Below, one piece after another: positions 1 through 10,430 of a stretch of DNA of 64,000 nucleotides. The stretch's first letter is position 1; each line of letters begins with the position of its first letter. Under the pieces are notes generated by a model. It ran no database searches. It was given only the letters and a program-made list of their open reading frames with translations, and was not told where the DNA came from. The stretch spans positions 44,227,574 to 44,291,573 of the forward strand of contig CM063114.1 in assembly GCA_031841125.1 (NCBI GenBank), given 5' to 3'. A program made the position numbers and the translations under genes. The DNA comes from Acanthococcus lagerstroemiae (taxonomy: Eukaryota; Arthropoda; Insecta; Hemiptera; Eriococcidae).

Positions 1-245
1 AGTAGCCACTTTCTGGAAACCCGGGAAAAATCAACGAATTTTGTCAGTCTAGAAAAGTCAGGGAATTGATATAAATTTGATCAAAATCCGGGAACTTCTT
101 GAGAATAATGGGAATTGAAAAATTTACACAATTTTCGTAGTCAGTGAATATCAAACTTTAGCTCAAAGAGTAGGTATTCCTCAAGTAAAATGTTGGAGAA
201 GATTTGAAAAATTAATCTGGAAAATCGAGAAAAATCATTCTAAAG
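1..245. repeat. Dispersed repeat copy, cut by window edge
   Basis: The first 245 bases share an ordered set of phrases with 60975-61190: a 'CACTTTCTGGAAA' start, then 'GGGAAAA', 'TCAGGGA', and a closing 'AAAAATCATTCTAAA'. A shorter related start lies at 53443. The 60973 copy begins CAGGGTAGTCACTTTCTGG, which resembles hAT-type termini. No coding sequence is visible. The left end is missing because the window starts inside it. Confidence 0.55.
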
Positions 246-335
246 TCAAAGTTAGCTCATTGATTTGAGAATTTCTTGATTCATCCAGAAAACTTCAATA
301 GACCAAATAGGCTAGACAAGAAAAAAGAAAAAGGG

Positions 336-601
336 AAACAACGCTCCTTGTATCAGCCTTAGAACATTACGTTCCTTGTATTAACCTTCGAGTACTATGC
401 TCCGCTAGTGCATCAGTTTGCAGATGCGTCTGCAACTACGGGAGAGCATTGTCATATCCTTCCGCTCTTCGGATTCCGCCGACATTAGAATGTCTACAGT
501 CGCTCCACTTTTTATTGTTTTAGCAGTACGGTTGTTAGTAGTACTCGAAGGCTAATACAGGGAATGTAATGCTCTCAGGCTCATACAAGGAGCGTTTTTT
601 T
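336..601. mobile_element. MITE-like inverted-repeat element, about 266 bp
   Basis: Bases 336-400 and the reverse complement of 536-601 match over about 60 bp: both read ACGCTCCTTGTAT, then a CATTACGTTCC-like word, then CCTTCGAGTACTA. The spacer of about 135 bp has no coding frame. Long terminal inverted repeats around a short non-coding core are typical of a non-autonomous DNA transposon. No target duplication was established. Confidence 0.6.
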
Positions 602-639
602 AAAAGACATAATGACAGAGAAAGATGTACAATAGGCAT

Positions 640-1115
640 GAAAAGTCTACCTGATATAAATCTGATAACCACCTTCTCCTTTCCCACTGATATTACAGTA
701 GTCTCATTTCCTACTGATAAGACATAAAGACAGACATGAAACTTGTCTATATATCGCTGATAAGACACAAAGGAAACAGTCCAGTCAGTCAGTCAGGTCT
801 CTATATATTTTTGATCTACGGATATAAATCTGACAACCACCTTCTCCTTCCCAAAACTTGCCTATATATTGCTGATCAGTCAGTCGGGTCTACATATTTT
901 GATCTACCCGATATAAATCTGACAGCCACTTTCTCATTCCCCACAGATATTACAGCAGTCTCGTTTCCTACTGATAAGATGTAAAGATAGACGTACAACT
1001 TGTCTATACATTGCTGATAAAACACAAAGGAAACAGTCCAGTCAGTCAGTCAGGTCTATATATTTTTGATCTACCCGAAAATCTGACAACCACCTTCTCC
1101 TTCCCAAAACTTGCC
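640..1115. repeat. Tandem repeat, unit about 256 bp
   Basis: The phrase CAGTCCAGTCAGTCAGTCAG occurs at 777 and again at 1034. The surrounding text (GATATAAATCTGA, CCACCTTCTCCTT, ACTTG-CTATATAT) repeats in the same order. At least two diverged copies are present, with shorter internal duplications. Short open frames here are by-products of the repeat. Confidence 0.7.
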
Positions 1116-2373
1116 TATATATCGTTGGAACTGTCGGAAAGTTCGACTGCCTTTTCCGTTCCTTCGATATGCAACCGTGATGGAATTTGATGTGTGCCCA
1201 GCAATGATCAAGGCCAACTTGAGGAAACATGTTGAACTACCGAACTTTTCAATTCCAGTGGACAATTATGATTGTATGCATTGAAATTACACTACAGGGT
1301 TGCAGAAATTGGTTCTGTACTCCGATGCCCTCAATTATCTAATTTTTCCTATTTTTTGATTGGGAAGGGTGGATTATTTTCTTTCTACTTTGAACAGTAT
1401 GAAGGGAGATGTTGGTTAGCTTTAAATTGGAAATTGAAACTGTCAGCTGGTAAAATCCCGCATTTCTCTTACATCCCTCAATGTCCGTAATGTGTGCCTG
1501 GAGCTAGTCAGGCACAACGTCAAAAACCTGGCAAAGCAGTTCTATGTTTCAAATCTACCACGTCACGGTCAGTTCGGGACAGCAAGGACTAGCTAGCGAC
1601 GGCGCCGCATGTGCGGCACCTTGATCAGCTTTATTACTCCGTATGATGCAGCTTGAAGCAAAATAACGAACTCTTTTGTCACACATTTTGAGCGACAAAA
1701 ACTAGGAAGGTGAACCCTAAAAATTAGGGCAAAATATTTAACAACACCGCAGTAGTGGTTTATGTTAAGAGAATCACACATCATCTCAGCTCAGCGCACG
1801 CAGGATATCAAGACAGCAAAAGTTTTTACTATGTAGATTGCCAATAAAGCTCTGTAAACTTCACATACTCGTAGGTACGATCAGCCACCATTTTTATCCT
1901 TTCACCGTTCGCGACGCGTTCCGTGATGCGTTGTTTGTTATCGGAAAGAGTAAGGATCAAAATGGCGGATAAGTTTACAGAGCCCTATTGCCTGGAGGCA
2001 TATCTGTTAAACTGAATCCAGAAGCGAATCAACAGGCTGTTATTTTCATTTGAGGAGGAATAGTAAGAGAACATGCAGATATGTTTCTGATTTGATACTG
2101 ATGGGTTTTTTCTCTCTCGCTTTTCTCGTTCATCACAGTATGTGGCCTTGATGTGTCCAAGTTCGCTGAAGGAGCGGTATTCCTTGCACGAGTCAAAGAC
2201 ATTCCAAACTAGGACGAATTTACGAACTTCGATTTTGGGAAACATATTTTTCTCGTCCACACGATGCGCGAATGCATTCAGCGAACATTCTTTCAACTTT
2301 GTATTGAAACGGAAATTGAACTTTTTTCTTCGAAAGAAGCAGAAGCTAAGTTCAAACTTTAAACAAAATCACA
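1116..2373. other. No recognisable gene
   Basis: Short frames only (up to about 100 codons) on both strands, none resembling a known protein. An overlapping pair of frames at 1985-2396 runs on opposite strands and shows no family motif. I see no RNA gene or clear repeat here. Confidence 0.5.
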
Positions 2374-2735
2374 TCTCTCTATATATTAAAAACTAAAACT
2401 CCTCCCCCCACCTCCTGAAAAAAATCTCCGAAGGAGCTTGATATCTAAATCCCGGCCTTCGTCCCTACCACCTCCTCCCTAAAAGATCTCAGAGTTTTAA
2501 GACATGACTGAGATAATAAGACATAAAAAAGATATATAATGACATAATTACTCATAATTTCCAAGGTCTCAAATCGCTGCGGGTTGCCAAGGTGCGGGAG
2601 AGGCTGGTTGCGGTGGTCTGAAGGGGAAGGGTGGCCATGGTGGTGGGGGCTCCTGAGTGGAAGACCAGGGGATCTTCGAGGGAGTTGTGACGAGGTGGCT
2701 GCAGAGAAGGAGCAGTGGAAGGGGAAGGCAGTAGA
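2374..2735 (+). mobile_element. Helitron fragment with 5' terminus (same family as 33070-35541)
   Basis: It starts TCTCTCTATATATT after an A, the expected form of a Helitron 5' end. Read as its reverse complement it follows the 33-35.5 kb element phrase by phrase: a G-rich block, the ATTATGTC repeats, GGCAACCCGCAG, then purine-rich sequence including GAAGACCAGGGGATCTTCG. It stops near 2735, where a 5'-truncated LINE begins. No hairpin or CTAG end was found beyond the LINE, so the 3' half appears lost. Confidence 0.6.
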
Positions 2736-4000
2736 CATTTCTGAAAATTATACACCTAAGATTCTACGAGAAATGCGAAGAAAACTCGGGTGGTCAACAG
2801 TTTGGGTTCAAAAATGGCTTCGGTACCCGAGAAGCAATCTGCGCACTAAACGTGAATGCGCAGAGATGCAGAGACGTCAACAAGAAGCTGTACCTATGTT
2901 TCGTTGACTACAAGAAGGCGTTCGACTGCGTATGGCACGAAAAGCTGATGGAAATCCTGAAGGAAATCGGCATACCCGATAAAGAAAGAAGAATCATCGC
3001 ACATCTATGCTGGAATCAGAAAGCTGTAGTCAGGTGCGAAGGAGAAACAACAAAGGAGATAGAAATAAAGAAAGGAGTGAGGCAGGGGTGCGTTCTATCC
3101 CCAGTACTCTTCAACGTATACTCGGAAACCATCTTCAACGAAGCCCTTACGAGTGAGGACGGAGTGGAGATAGGTGATAAGCATATCTCAAATATTCGCT
3201 ACGCAGACGACACAGTGCTGATCTCAGACAGCTTGGATGGACTACAAAATATGCTACTGCGAGTGGCAGATGTCAGTCACGCGTGTGGATTGGAAATCAA
3301 CGCAACAAAGACCAAATGGATGATCGTACATAAAAAGAAGGATGCGCAAATGATCGAGAACGACCGCATTCGAGTAAACAACGAAGAAATTGAGAGAGTA
3401 GACAAATTTCTGTACTTAGGTCCATGGTTCCAAGAAGAAACAGATCAATCCATAGAGATCAAGACAAGAATTGGAAAAGCAAAGACCACGTTCATGAAAA
3501 TGAAAAATATTCTCACGAGGAAAGACCTGGACTTGAGCCCGCGAGTGAGACTGGTCTGGTGTTACGTCATGCCCGTGCTGCTGTATGGCATGGAAAGCTG
3601 GGTGCTGTCACGCGAATTGGAGAAACGCATTGAGGTGGCAGAAATGTACATCTATCGTCGCCTCTTAAAGATATCCTGGAAAGATAAAGTCACCAATGAA
3701 GAAGTATTGAGACGTACGTCCAAAGAACGAGAACTATTAAACATCATCAAAGCCCGCAAACTGCAATATAACGGACACGTCCATAGAAACGAAAAGTATA
3801 CGGTTTTCCAGAATATACTACGAGGAGGAATACAGGGCAAAAGAAGCGTAGGAAGGAGAAAACTGTCATGGGAGGCGGATTTGAGAAGATGGTTCAAATG
3901 TTCCCCGACAGTCTTGTTCCGTAACGCTGCGAATAAGGTTGTAATAGCCATGATGATCGCCAAACTTTGGTCGGTGACGGTGTCATGAAGAAGAAGAAGC
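2736..4000 (+). mobile_element. 5'-truncated non-LTR retrotransposon (LINE)
   Basis: It begins near 2736 inside a Helitron and ends at a short (GAA)n tract at 3986-3999, immediately after the stop codon. It contains the RT palm and the C-terminal region but no endonuclease, so it is a dead-on-arrival copy. A GAA-type 3' tail and almost no 3' UTR fit target-primed reverse transcription. The palm motif GVRQGCVLSP differs from the RTE copies in this window, so this is another clade, which I do not assign. Confidence 0.85.
2795..3988 (+). pseudogene. LINE reverse transcriptase, C-terminal 398 codons
   Basis: Reverse transcriptase of a non-LTR retrotransposon, which copies element RNA into DNA at a nicked target. 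The frame is open from about 2795 (QQFGFKNGFGTREAI) to TGA at 3986. Numbering from a GTG at 2852, visible motifs are FVDYKKAFD at 17-25, KKGVRQGCVLSPVLF at 73-87, the catalytic YADD at 117-120, GLEIN-TKTK near 146, and VMPVLLYGMESW in the thumb. A basic RR-K-L-W tail ends it. Residues just upstream (KILREMRRKLG, about 2756-2790) belong to the same protein but lie in another frame, which implies a frameshift near 2790. The palm and thumb have no stop, so the copy is relatively young. The endonuclease and first RT blocks are missing, so it cannot be autonomous. Confidence 0.85.
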
Positions 4001-5950
4001 TTAATGCTCAATGACTTCGTCCTATTGGGCAAGAATACAGTTAACCTTAGTATTACAGTATTCGCCAGTTATTTTGTTATTTATATTCAATTGAAAATAT
4101 ACCAGTTTATCGAAGTTTAAACCTGTAGACTATGTATGTTAGAATGTTTTAAAAATTAATAGTAAAAATTTCTCGGAGCTCCGGAGAAACTCCGGAGGTT
4201 CTTGAAAAGCCGCGGAGATGAAAATCTCCGCTCCTTTAACATCACTATCGTCTACCCTGCAAACTACTTGGTCTTATGGATACAGTGTTTCTTTCTGTTT
4301 GTCTCATTTACCTGGTCCAAATAAAACAAGCAGGTGGATATTTCCAAAGTTCTAAATTAAAGATATTTGCTAATAAATTCAAGATTATTCTCTTTTAAGC
4401 TTAAGTCAGCATTTAGCAAAATAGATTTGCGTAAGTCCACTTGAAACTTTCTGGGAGAAATTACGCTCAGACGAAGAAACAAGACGAATTTCAGAGGCCT
4501 GAATTTGAAAACCTGTTACCGACGCCTTGGCTGTTACGATCAGTACCTGACTGACAGAAATGGACCTTTGAACAATGTGATGCATTGTCCCTCATTCAAG
4601 TCGGATAAGCACCTACAACACAAATAGTGCTAGTAACAGTTTTTATTGATAATTATGATTGGTAGTATCTGATTACACAGCTTGTAAGTGAATGTTGGCA
4701 GCGCTGGTCCTACTGAAAATTTGTCCAAAAGATCCACGACTAAAGACCAAAAATTAAGGGACAAGGTTCGGTGTTGACTGCACTGACTTGCATTCATCCA
4801 AATGCAATCCCATAATTGCAAACTTATTCATTCATCTTTTTAATGACGTCCATTTTCCCAAAATGCAGCATAAAAATTCACAGAAAATAATGTTTTAAGA
4901 AAAATCATAATGAAGGACAGCCAGGCCGATGGACATTTCACCATAGTTGACCAATTTTTTACCAGTTGAATTTGAGTGGAATTTTTCTTCGAGAGCTAGG
5001 GAAGAAACCAACTAATAGCTCAGCTCAAAATTTCGTTAGTAGTATTTGTACTTTAGAGACTGAAATATCAACATTTTAAGGAATATCAAATTTTGCTTTG
5101 ATACCACACTACTAGAGCCTGTGTTCATGTAGTTCGCCTACATTCGCCAAATACGCAAGGGATACTAATAAACGAATCGTGTGTATGATTCACGAATCGC
5201 GAGTCACTACAGATGTTCATCAACACTGAACGTTCGGGGTAGTTCGGCATTCGTCTACATTCGCGAACATTCGCGCATTGTGTGGATGTACCTTGAAGCT
5301 CAGGCAAGCGACTTCCATTTCTTGATTCTTGTAGGTTGCTTCTGCACGGTTCGTTGCAATTGGTAGCGGAGCTTACAGTTCCGTTTTAGTTACTTGGGCC
5401 GTTTCTGCTCAGCGGGTGGTGAAACGATGAGAGTATACTTTCGTTCTCTTTTCCCTGCGTAAGAAAATGTCCGACCTGAGTAATCCGATAAGTATGTCCT
5501 GGCTTCGAGTGCCGGCCATTATACTCGGCTATTTGTGTGTCGTGTCGCCTTAATTACCCAGTTTCCCACAGACGACGACCTGACGTCGATATTTCAGCGG
5601 AACATCGCCTCGGTCTGGTAGTCCCGTCTCTCCTGCATACGCACGTACAGCCGTACAGCCGAAATTTCCAACTCCGCTTAATTTGTACGATTATCACAGA
5701 AACGACCTTGGTGTTGGTAAAGTTCATCGCAGTTCATTAGAGGATTCTCTCGAATGCAGTATTCTCTTTCCGTTCGACGTTCGCAGGTCGAATGTTAAAT
5801 AATGATGTGTAGTATGCGTGTACGAGTATGGTACATCTATTTATATATACATTTATAGAATATTGTAAGTTGCGAGCGTGTACTGCGAGTGCTCGTTTCG
5901 GCGTGCTAATGATGTAATAAGTACCGAGTGCATGCACGACGGTGATTCAG
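4001..5950. other. No recognisable gene
   Basis: Only short frames of 60-65 codons. At 4165-4240 there is a compact GC-rich patch with inverted words (CTCCGGAG, CGGAGATGAAAATCTCCG) that could fold. At 5120-5280 the words CATTCGCGAA and TTCGGGGTAGTTCGG recur. Neither amounts to an assignable feature. Confidence 0.4.
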
Positions 5951-5959
5951 CTCAGGCCT

Positions 5960-6645
5960 GCTAGTCAAAAGCGTAGGTAGGCTCTCAGCCTCTCGCACTC
6001 TCGTCTTGCAATCGGTCGCCCGTGCGCATTTATCCATTTAATGAAGAGCTCTGAAGTGGAGATGCGCATCTGTTTGGCACCGAGTACGGAATACCGTCTA
6101 TGAACTCGGTAGTGCTGTGGCGCACTGGTGGCTAGGCGGCACTTCAACAGCTCTATGGCGCACCGGTGGTTTGATGGCACTTCAGTACTGTGGCGCTCCA
6201 GTGGCTGGGTGGCTGATATCGCTTAGGGTCATCAACAGTGTTTTCTGCTGATAGATGGTCGTAGCGTTTAAACTGATTTCTGGAGATGTGCATCTGTTTG
6301 GCACTGAGTACAGCGTAAAGTTTGTAGACTTGGTTTCTTCGCAGCACCTTGGCGTAACTAGTAACTTGGTGGCACCTCAGCACCATGGTGCTCCAGTGGC
6401 TGGCTGATGTGCCCGCTTAGAGTCATCAACAGTGTTTTCTGCTGCTAGATAGTCGCGGCGTTCAAACTAGTTTCCGCTTGCGCTTGTATGAGAATCTAAT
6501 TCGATGCGATTCAATCTTGAACATTTGATATGTCGGTTGGTGAAATTGGGCGTAGACGTCTTAGAGATGAAGAAGACGGCGCCCCAGAACAAATTTAATT
6601 ACTTTGACTATGCAGTACACGTATACTCCATGCTGGTCTTACTGC
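5960..6645. repeat. Direct-repeat block, left copy (VNTR-like)
   Basis: Made of units of about 200-230 bp that share TCATCAACAGTGTTTTCTGC, a GCGGCGTT-AAACT word, GAGATGTGCATCTG, and short iterations of TGGCGCTCCGGTGGCT. The last 417 bases (6229-6645) are repeated in the same orientation at 9984-10423 with roughly 86% identity over the part I aligned by eye. The two copies lie at either end of the RTE element at 6646-9980. Confidence 0.75.
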
Positions 6646-7938
6646 ATGAATGAATGAAACAGTCTTTATTTTACTTCTCATAACAATGGTTTGTAGTATT
6701 CTTTGACAACTAACACAGAAATGAGATTTACAATAAAGCTACAAACATTACAATTTCTTCACTCCAGTGTGCTCACCTTTGCGCATAGGCCTTTCCTACA
6801 TTGGTCCAGCATTCCCTTGCTCTAGCATCTTTGCTCCATACTGTTCCTCTGTAACTTTCAACTTCATCCTCCCACCTTGTTTGTGGTCTTATCACCATTC
6901 TTACTCCCTCCCTTTGTGTCCATTCCAGAATTCTTTTCCCCTATCTGTCCTCCCTTCTTCTGACTATATGACCCACACACCCTGTCTTCAGTTTTTTGGC
7001 TAGGTATTTACAATCTTCTGCAGTGGTTATTTCCTGATTTTCACAATACTTACTCTTTCTTTTCTCCTAACTTCTAAGATTGCCCTTTCCATTGCAATTT
7101 GAATGCCTACAACTTCCCAGAGTTTTCAGGTAGGGCCCAAAATTGTGCCCCATGTGTGAGTACTGGAATTGTACATTTTTCCAAGGTTTTAACTTTTAAT
7201 TTTAGTAGCATTTTGATTTTGTAAATATATTTTAAGCCCTAAAAGTTTCCCCATGAGTTGGTTCTTCTTATAATAATTTCTTTATCGAAGTTTTTGTGAA
7301 ATGATATAATTTGACCTACATGTAACTTCTTGCTTTGATTTTATTTTTCCTTCCATTGCGATTTCTGGGTTCGCAGCCTGGTTGGGGAGGAGAACAATCT
7401 TGTCAATGGTAATGCGGAAGCCAGCTTTTTTACTTACATTTAAAAATTTGTCAAACATTTATTGGAGATGGTTTGCTTTTTGGGGGAGATCAAGACAACA
7501 TCGTCTACAAACCAAAGATTACAAAGCGACCTCCTATCAATTTTTATACCTTTATTTTCCACTCAATTTCCCAAAACAGTTCTTCTAGTAAACAATTGAA
7601 TAAATTTAGTGACTGGCAGTCTCCCTGTTTTACCCTTCTTTTGATTTTGAGTTTTTACCCATTTTTGTCTAGCTTTACCCTCTCCTCCAAGTCTTCGCAC
7701 ATATTTCCCAGGGTTTTAAAGAGTTGGCTTAAAATTCCTTGTTGGTACAGTGCTTTTCATAGGTATCATAAGTATACTGAGTAGAAAGTTTTTTGAAAAT
7801 CTATGAAGAGGAGATAAAGAGGGAGTCCATATTCGTTTGTTTATCCTATCAGTTGATTAATGATAAAAATTTGATCTATTGTCGACCTATGTCTTTGGAA
7901 TTCAGCCTGATCTGGGCTTTGATTCAGTTCAGCTGATG

Positions 7939-8302
7939 GACCAGTTTTGTGCGACATCACACCAGTGAGTTACTGTTAGCAAGAGTACCCGTCTTTTTCC
8001 GTGCGGACGTATTTACTCCCATAAGAAAAACACACGGATCAAAGATCATAATGTTACTACCTGAAAATAAGAAATTTGTTAGGAAGCAAAGGTATATATT
8101 TTTAATCCAGAAGGTTCTTAGCATTTGCTAATAAATTTCTGATTTCTAACAAATTTCTTTGTCTCAAGTAGTAACACAATGATCTTTGCTCCGTGTGTTT
8201 TTCTTATGGGAGTCAATACGTTCGCACGAAAAAAGACGGGCACTTCTTCCAACCGTAACCAAGAGTAGTAACACACTGTGTGATGTCATCACAAAACTGG
8301 TC
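7939..8302. mobile_element. Foldback element inside the RTE copy (family F1)
   Basis: The ends match as inverted repeats: GACCAGTTTTGTG at 7939 and its complement ending at 8302. The arms continue inward for about 145 bp each (shared words CGTCTTTTT, CATAAGAAAAACACACGGA, ATGTTACTAC). Only about 60 bp separates the arms. It interrupts the RTE reverse transcriptase between the NNYRPTSLMSN block and the AEFQ block, so it inserted after the RTE. A second copy lies at 43503-43848. Confidence 0.8.
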
Positions 8303-9318
8303 TATTACAGATGTGATTTTTTTATAATTTTTGAGAATATTTTACACAGGTTGGACATAAGACTGGTGGGTCTGTAGTTATTCATATCTTTTTTATCCCT
8401 ATTTTTGAATAATAAAAATAATTATTTCAGACACACTCCATTAGTTTGGAATTTTCTTTTTTTCTATTATCAAATTAAACAGTTTGGTGAGTAGTGCAGT
8501 TGGTTCCTCCGTGAAAATCTTAAGAAACCTGTTCTCCAGTCCATCTATCCCTGAAGCTTTATTTATGCTTATGCTTAATTTGTCCGAAATAGATTTTTAC
8601 TTCTTTTTCCAGAATCAAAGAGAGGGGCTCGTTGTTGTTCAACCCTACCTTTACAGTGTCGATTGTTTTCTCTTCAGGGTCTCCCACATACAACTTGTCG
8701 TAAAATTTAGTCGCAATTTCCACTATTCTGTCAGTTGCCTGTTTGAAATTCAGAAAATTGCAAGATGGCTGAATGCTGAAACATCTGGATTCTTCTTTCT
8801 TCATACTACTTTTTTTTTTTTTGTAAGAGTTGAAATTTGTTTAAAAGTATTCAAGAATATTTCGCATTAAAACAACAGAGTTCTTCAGAGTTGCATGCTG
8901 AAAAGAGTAGGTATGTACTATCAATTGTACATTTCAAGAAATCGGCCTCAGAAGGAGCAAATGTTCCATTTACCCTTTTCATTTCTCACTCCCAAAATGA
9001 GGTTATGGTATTTCATGTCTTCCTGCTTTCTTTGTGGAGCCCCTAGCCATAATTGTTTCACAAATCCTTTTTTCTTCAAACTCATATAGATCTTTCCATA
9101 CCACTTTTTTGATAGGTTTTCTCAGTTCTGTTAATTCAGTTCCTTCTTCCAGGGTTTTGTGCGCCTTCCCAGCAGGTTGGTTTCTTTTTCCGCATATTGT
9201 TTAGGTTTCTAGCGACAGGAATCTATGCTTTCCTGCATTACCGAAAATGTTTCCACCACCTTGGTCAGAATTTTAGTAGTTTTGTCATACATGGCTTGTA
9301 CTTGCCTTTCATCAATAA

Positions 9319-9573
9319 TTACTTGCGAACTCTCCAGATCATCTCTTTAAGTTTTTGTTTTGCCTGCCTTACTTCACCTTCCAGAATAATCTTTTTAGTG
9401 CTCCTTTTGTTTTTCCCTGCATTGATGATTTTACTTTTTTCTGGAGGAAGCATTTTCATCCCTGCTGCCCTGTGATCAGAGGGAAATTCAAAAGCTGGAA
9501 CGGTTGAAATATCTTGAATTACTTTCATATCATTTACTTGGGAAAAAATTAATTTCATTCCTTGTTTCCCCAT
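9319..9573 (-). pseudogene. RTE endonuclease C-terminal part (SDHR motif)
   Basis: A translated stretch with VPAFEFPSDHRAAGMKM near residues 29-45. The SDHR tetrad is the conserved end of the apurinic-like endonuclease fold in RTE elements; Asp and His are catalytic. It is followed by a Lys-rich linker, as expected before the RT. It belongs to the 6646-9980 element and is separated from the upstream endonuclease piece by frameshifts. Confidence 0.7.
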
Positions 9574-9717
9574 CTGAGAACATCCATGCTCATTTCCTAC
9601 TGACTTTCTTTTTGAAGTAGGTGTTGGCTATTTTGAATTAGTTGCTTTCTAGAAAGTTGAGTAACATTCCCCCTTTCAGTTAGTTTTGTTGCATGAGCTA
9701 AATTTTTCGATGGAATT

Positions 9718-9977
9718 TCACCCTTCTGTGTTCGCCTCCTTTCTTAGTTTTGAGTCGTAATCTCCCATTACTATGTTGTAATATTCTTTTTCTGACTGCA
9801 GGGTTCTTTGAATCAGCTCATAGAACTGCTGTGATTCCTCTTCGGATGCTTTCTTTGTCAGTGCATGTACCTGGATCAGCATTATACTTTGCTTGTTTCC
9901 AGTTTTAGGAAGCTTATTTCTTTCTGGAATACCTTTAATCTCCTTTATTTTGTTTACCCATTTTTCATTAATATAAA
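9718..9977 (-). pseudogene. RTE endonuclease middle part
   Basis: The frame reads GFYINEKWVNKI, then a central strand ending SIMLIQVHALT, a helix rich in Glu and Gln, and YYNIVMGDYDSKL. These correspond to the GVGF-KKW, VQVYAPT and MGDFNA landmarks of RTE endonucleases, with HALT and GDYDS as decayed versions. The frame continues past 9977 into the flanking repeat only by chance, so the element's 5' end is placed at about 9977-9980. Confidence 0.75.
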
Positions 9978-9983
9978 AACCAT

Positions 9984-10430
9984 CAACAGTGTTTTCTGCT
10001 GCTAGATGGTCGCGGCGTTTAAACTGACTTCTGGAGATTTGAATCTGTTCGGCACCGAGTACGAAGTAGCGTTTGTGGACTTGGTACCTCCGTAGCACCG
10101 TGGCGCTTCGGTGGCTAGGTGGCACCTTTGCAGCCCTATGGCGCGGTGACTTGGCGGCATCTCAGCACCATGGCACTCCAGTGGGTGGCTGTTGCGTCCG
10201 CTTAGAGTCATCAACAGTGTTTTCTGCTGCTATAGATAGTCGCGGCGTTTAAACTGGTTTTCGCATGCGCTCGTATGAAAATCTAATTCGATGCGATTCG
10301 ATCTTGAGCATTCGATATGTCGGTGAAATTGGCGTAGACGTCTGAAAGATGAAGAAGACGGCGCCCAAAAACAAATTTAATTACCCCGATTATACAGTGT
10401 ACTCCATGCTGGTCTTGCTGCATACAAACG
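9984..10430. repeat. Direct-repeat block, right copy
   Basis: It begins CATCAACAGTGTTTTCTGCT exactly where the RTE coding sequence ends and closes with CCATGCTGGTCTTGCTGCAT. The same closing phrase, one base different, ends the left block at 6645. It contains two of the roughly 220-bp subunits. Confidence 0.75.

Larger units (their letters stand above)
6646..9980 (-). mobile_element. RTE-type LINE, nearly full length, decayed
   Basis: Minus-strand LINE covering most of an RTE polyprotein. From 5' to 3' on the minus strand: endonuclease part (9975-9718, with YYNIVMGDYDSKL), endonuclease SDHR motif (about 9480), linker (8804-8559), RT blocks (NNYRPTSLMSNLCKIFSKI near 8400-8330), AEFQRHRSTIDQIF near 7900, FIDFQKTF near 7830, KQGDCQSLNLF near 7640, FVDDVVLIS near 7490, IPVLTHGAQFWAL near 7120, and the C-terminal RILEWTQREG block near 6930. 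The 3' end carries an ATTC-type short repeat at 6645-6660. RTE proteins have this order and the KQGD form of the palm motif. Many stops and frameshifts, and a foldback insertion, show it is long dead. The first third of the endonuclease is missing. Confidence 0.85.

Noticed and set aside
6229..10423. LTR retrotransposon (direct repeats around a 3.3-kb body)
   Set aside because: The body encodes an RTE endonuclease and reverse transcriptase on the minus strand and has a LINE 3' tail. The flanking repeats have no TG...CA ends or primer site.
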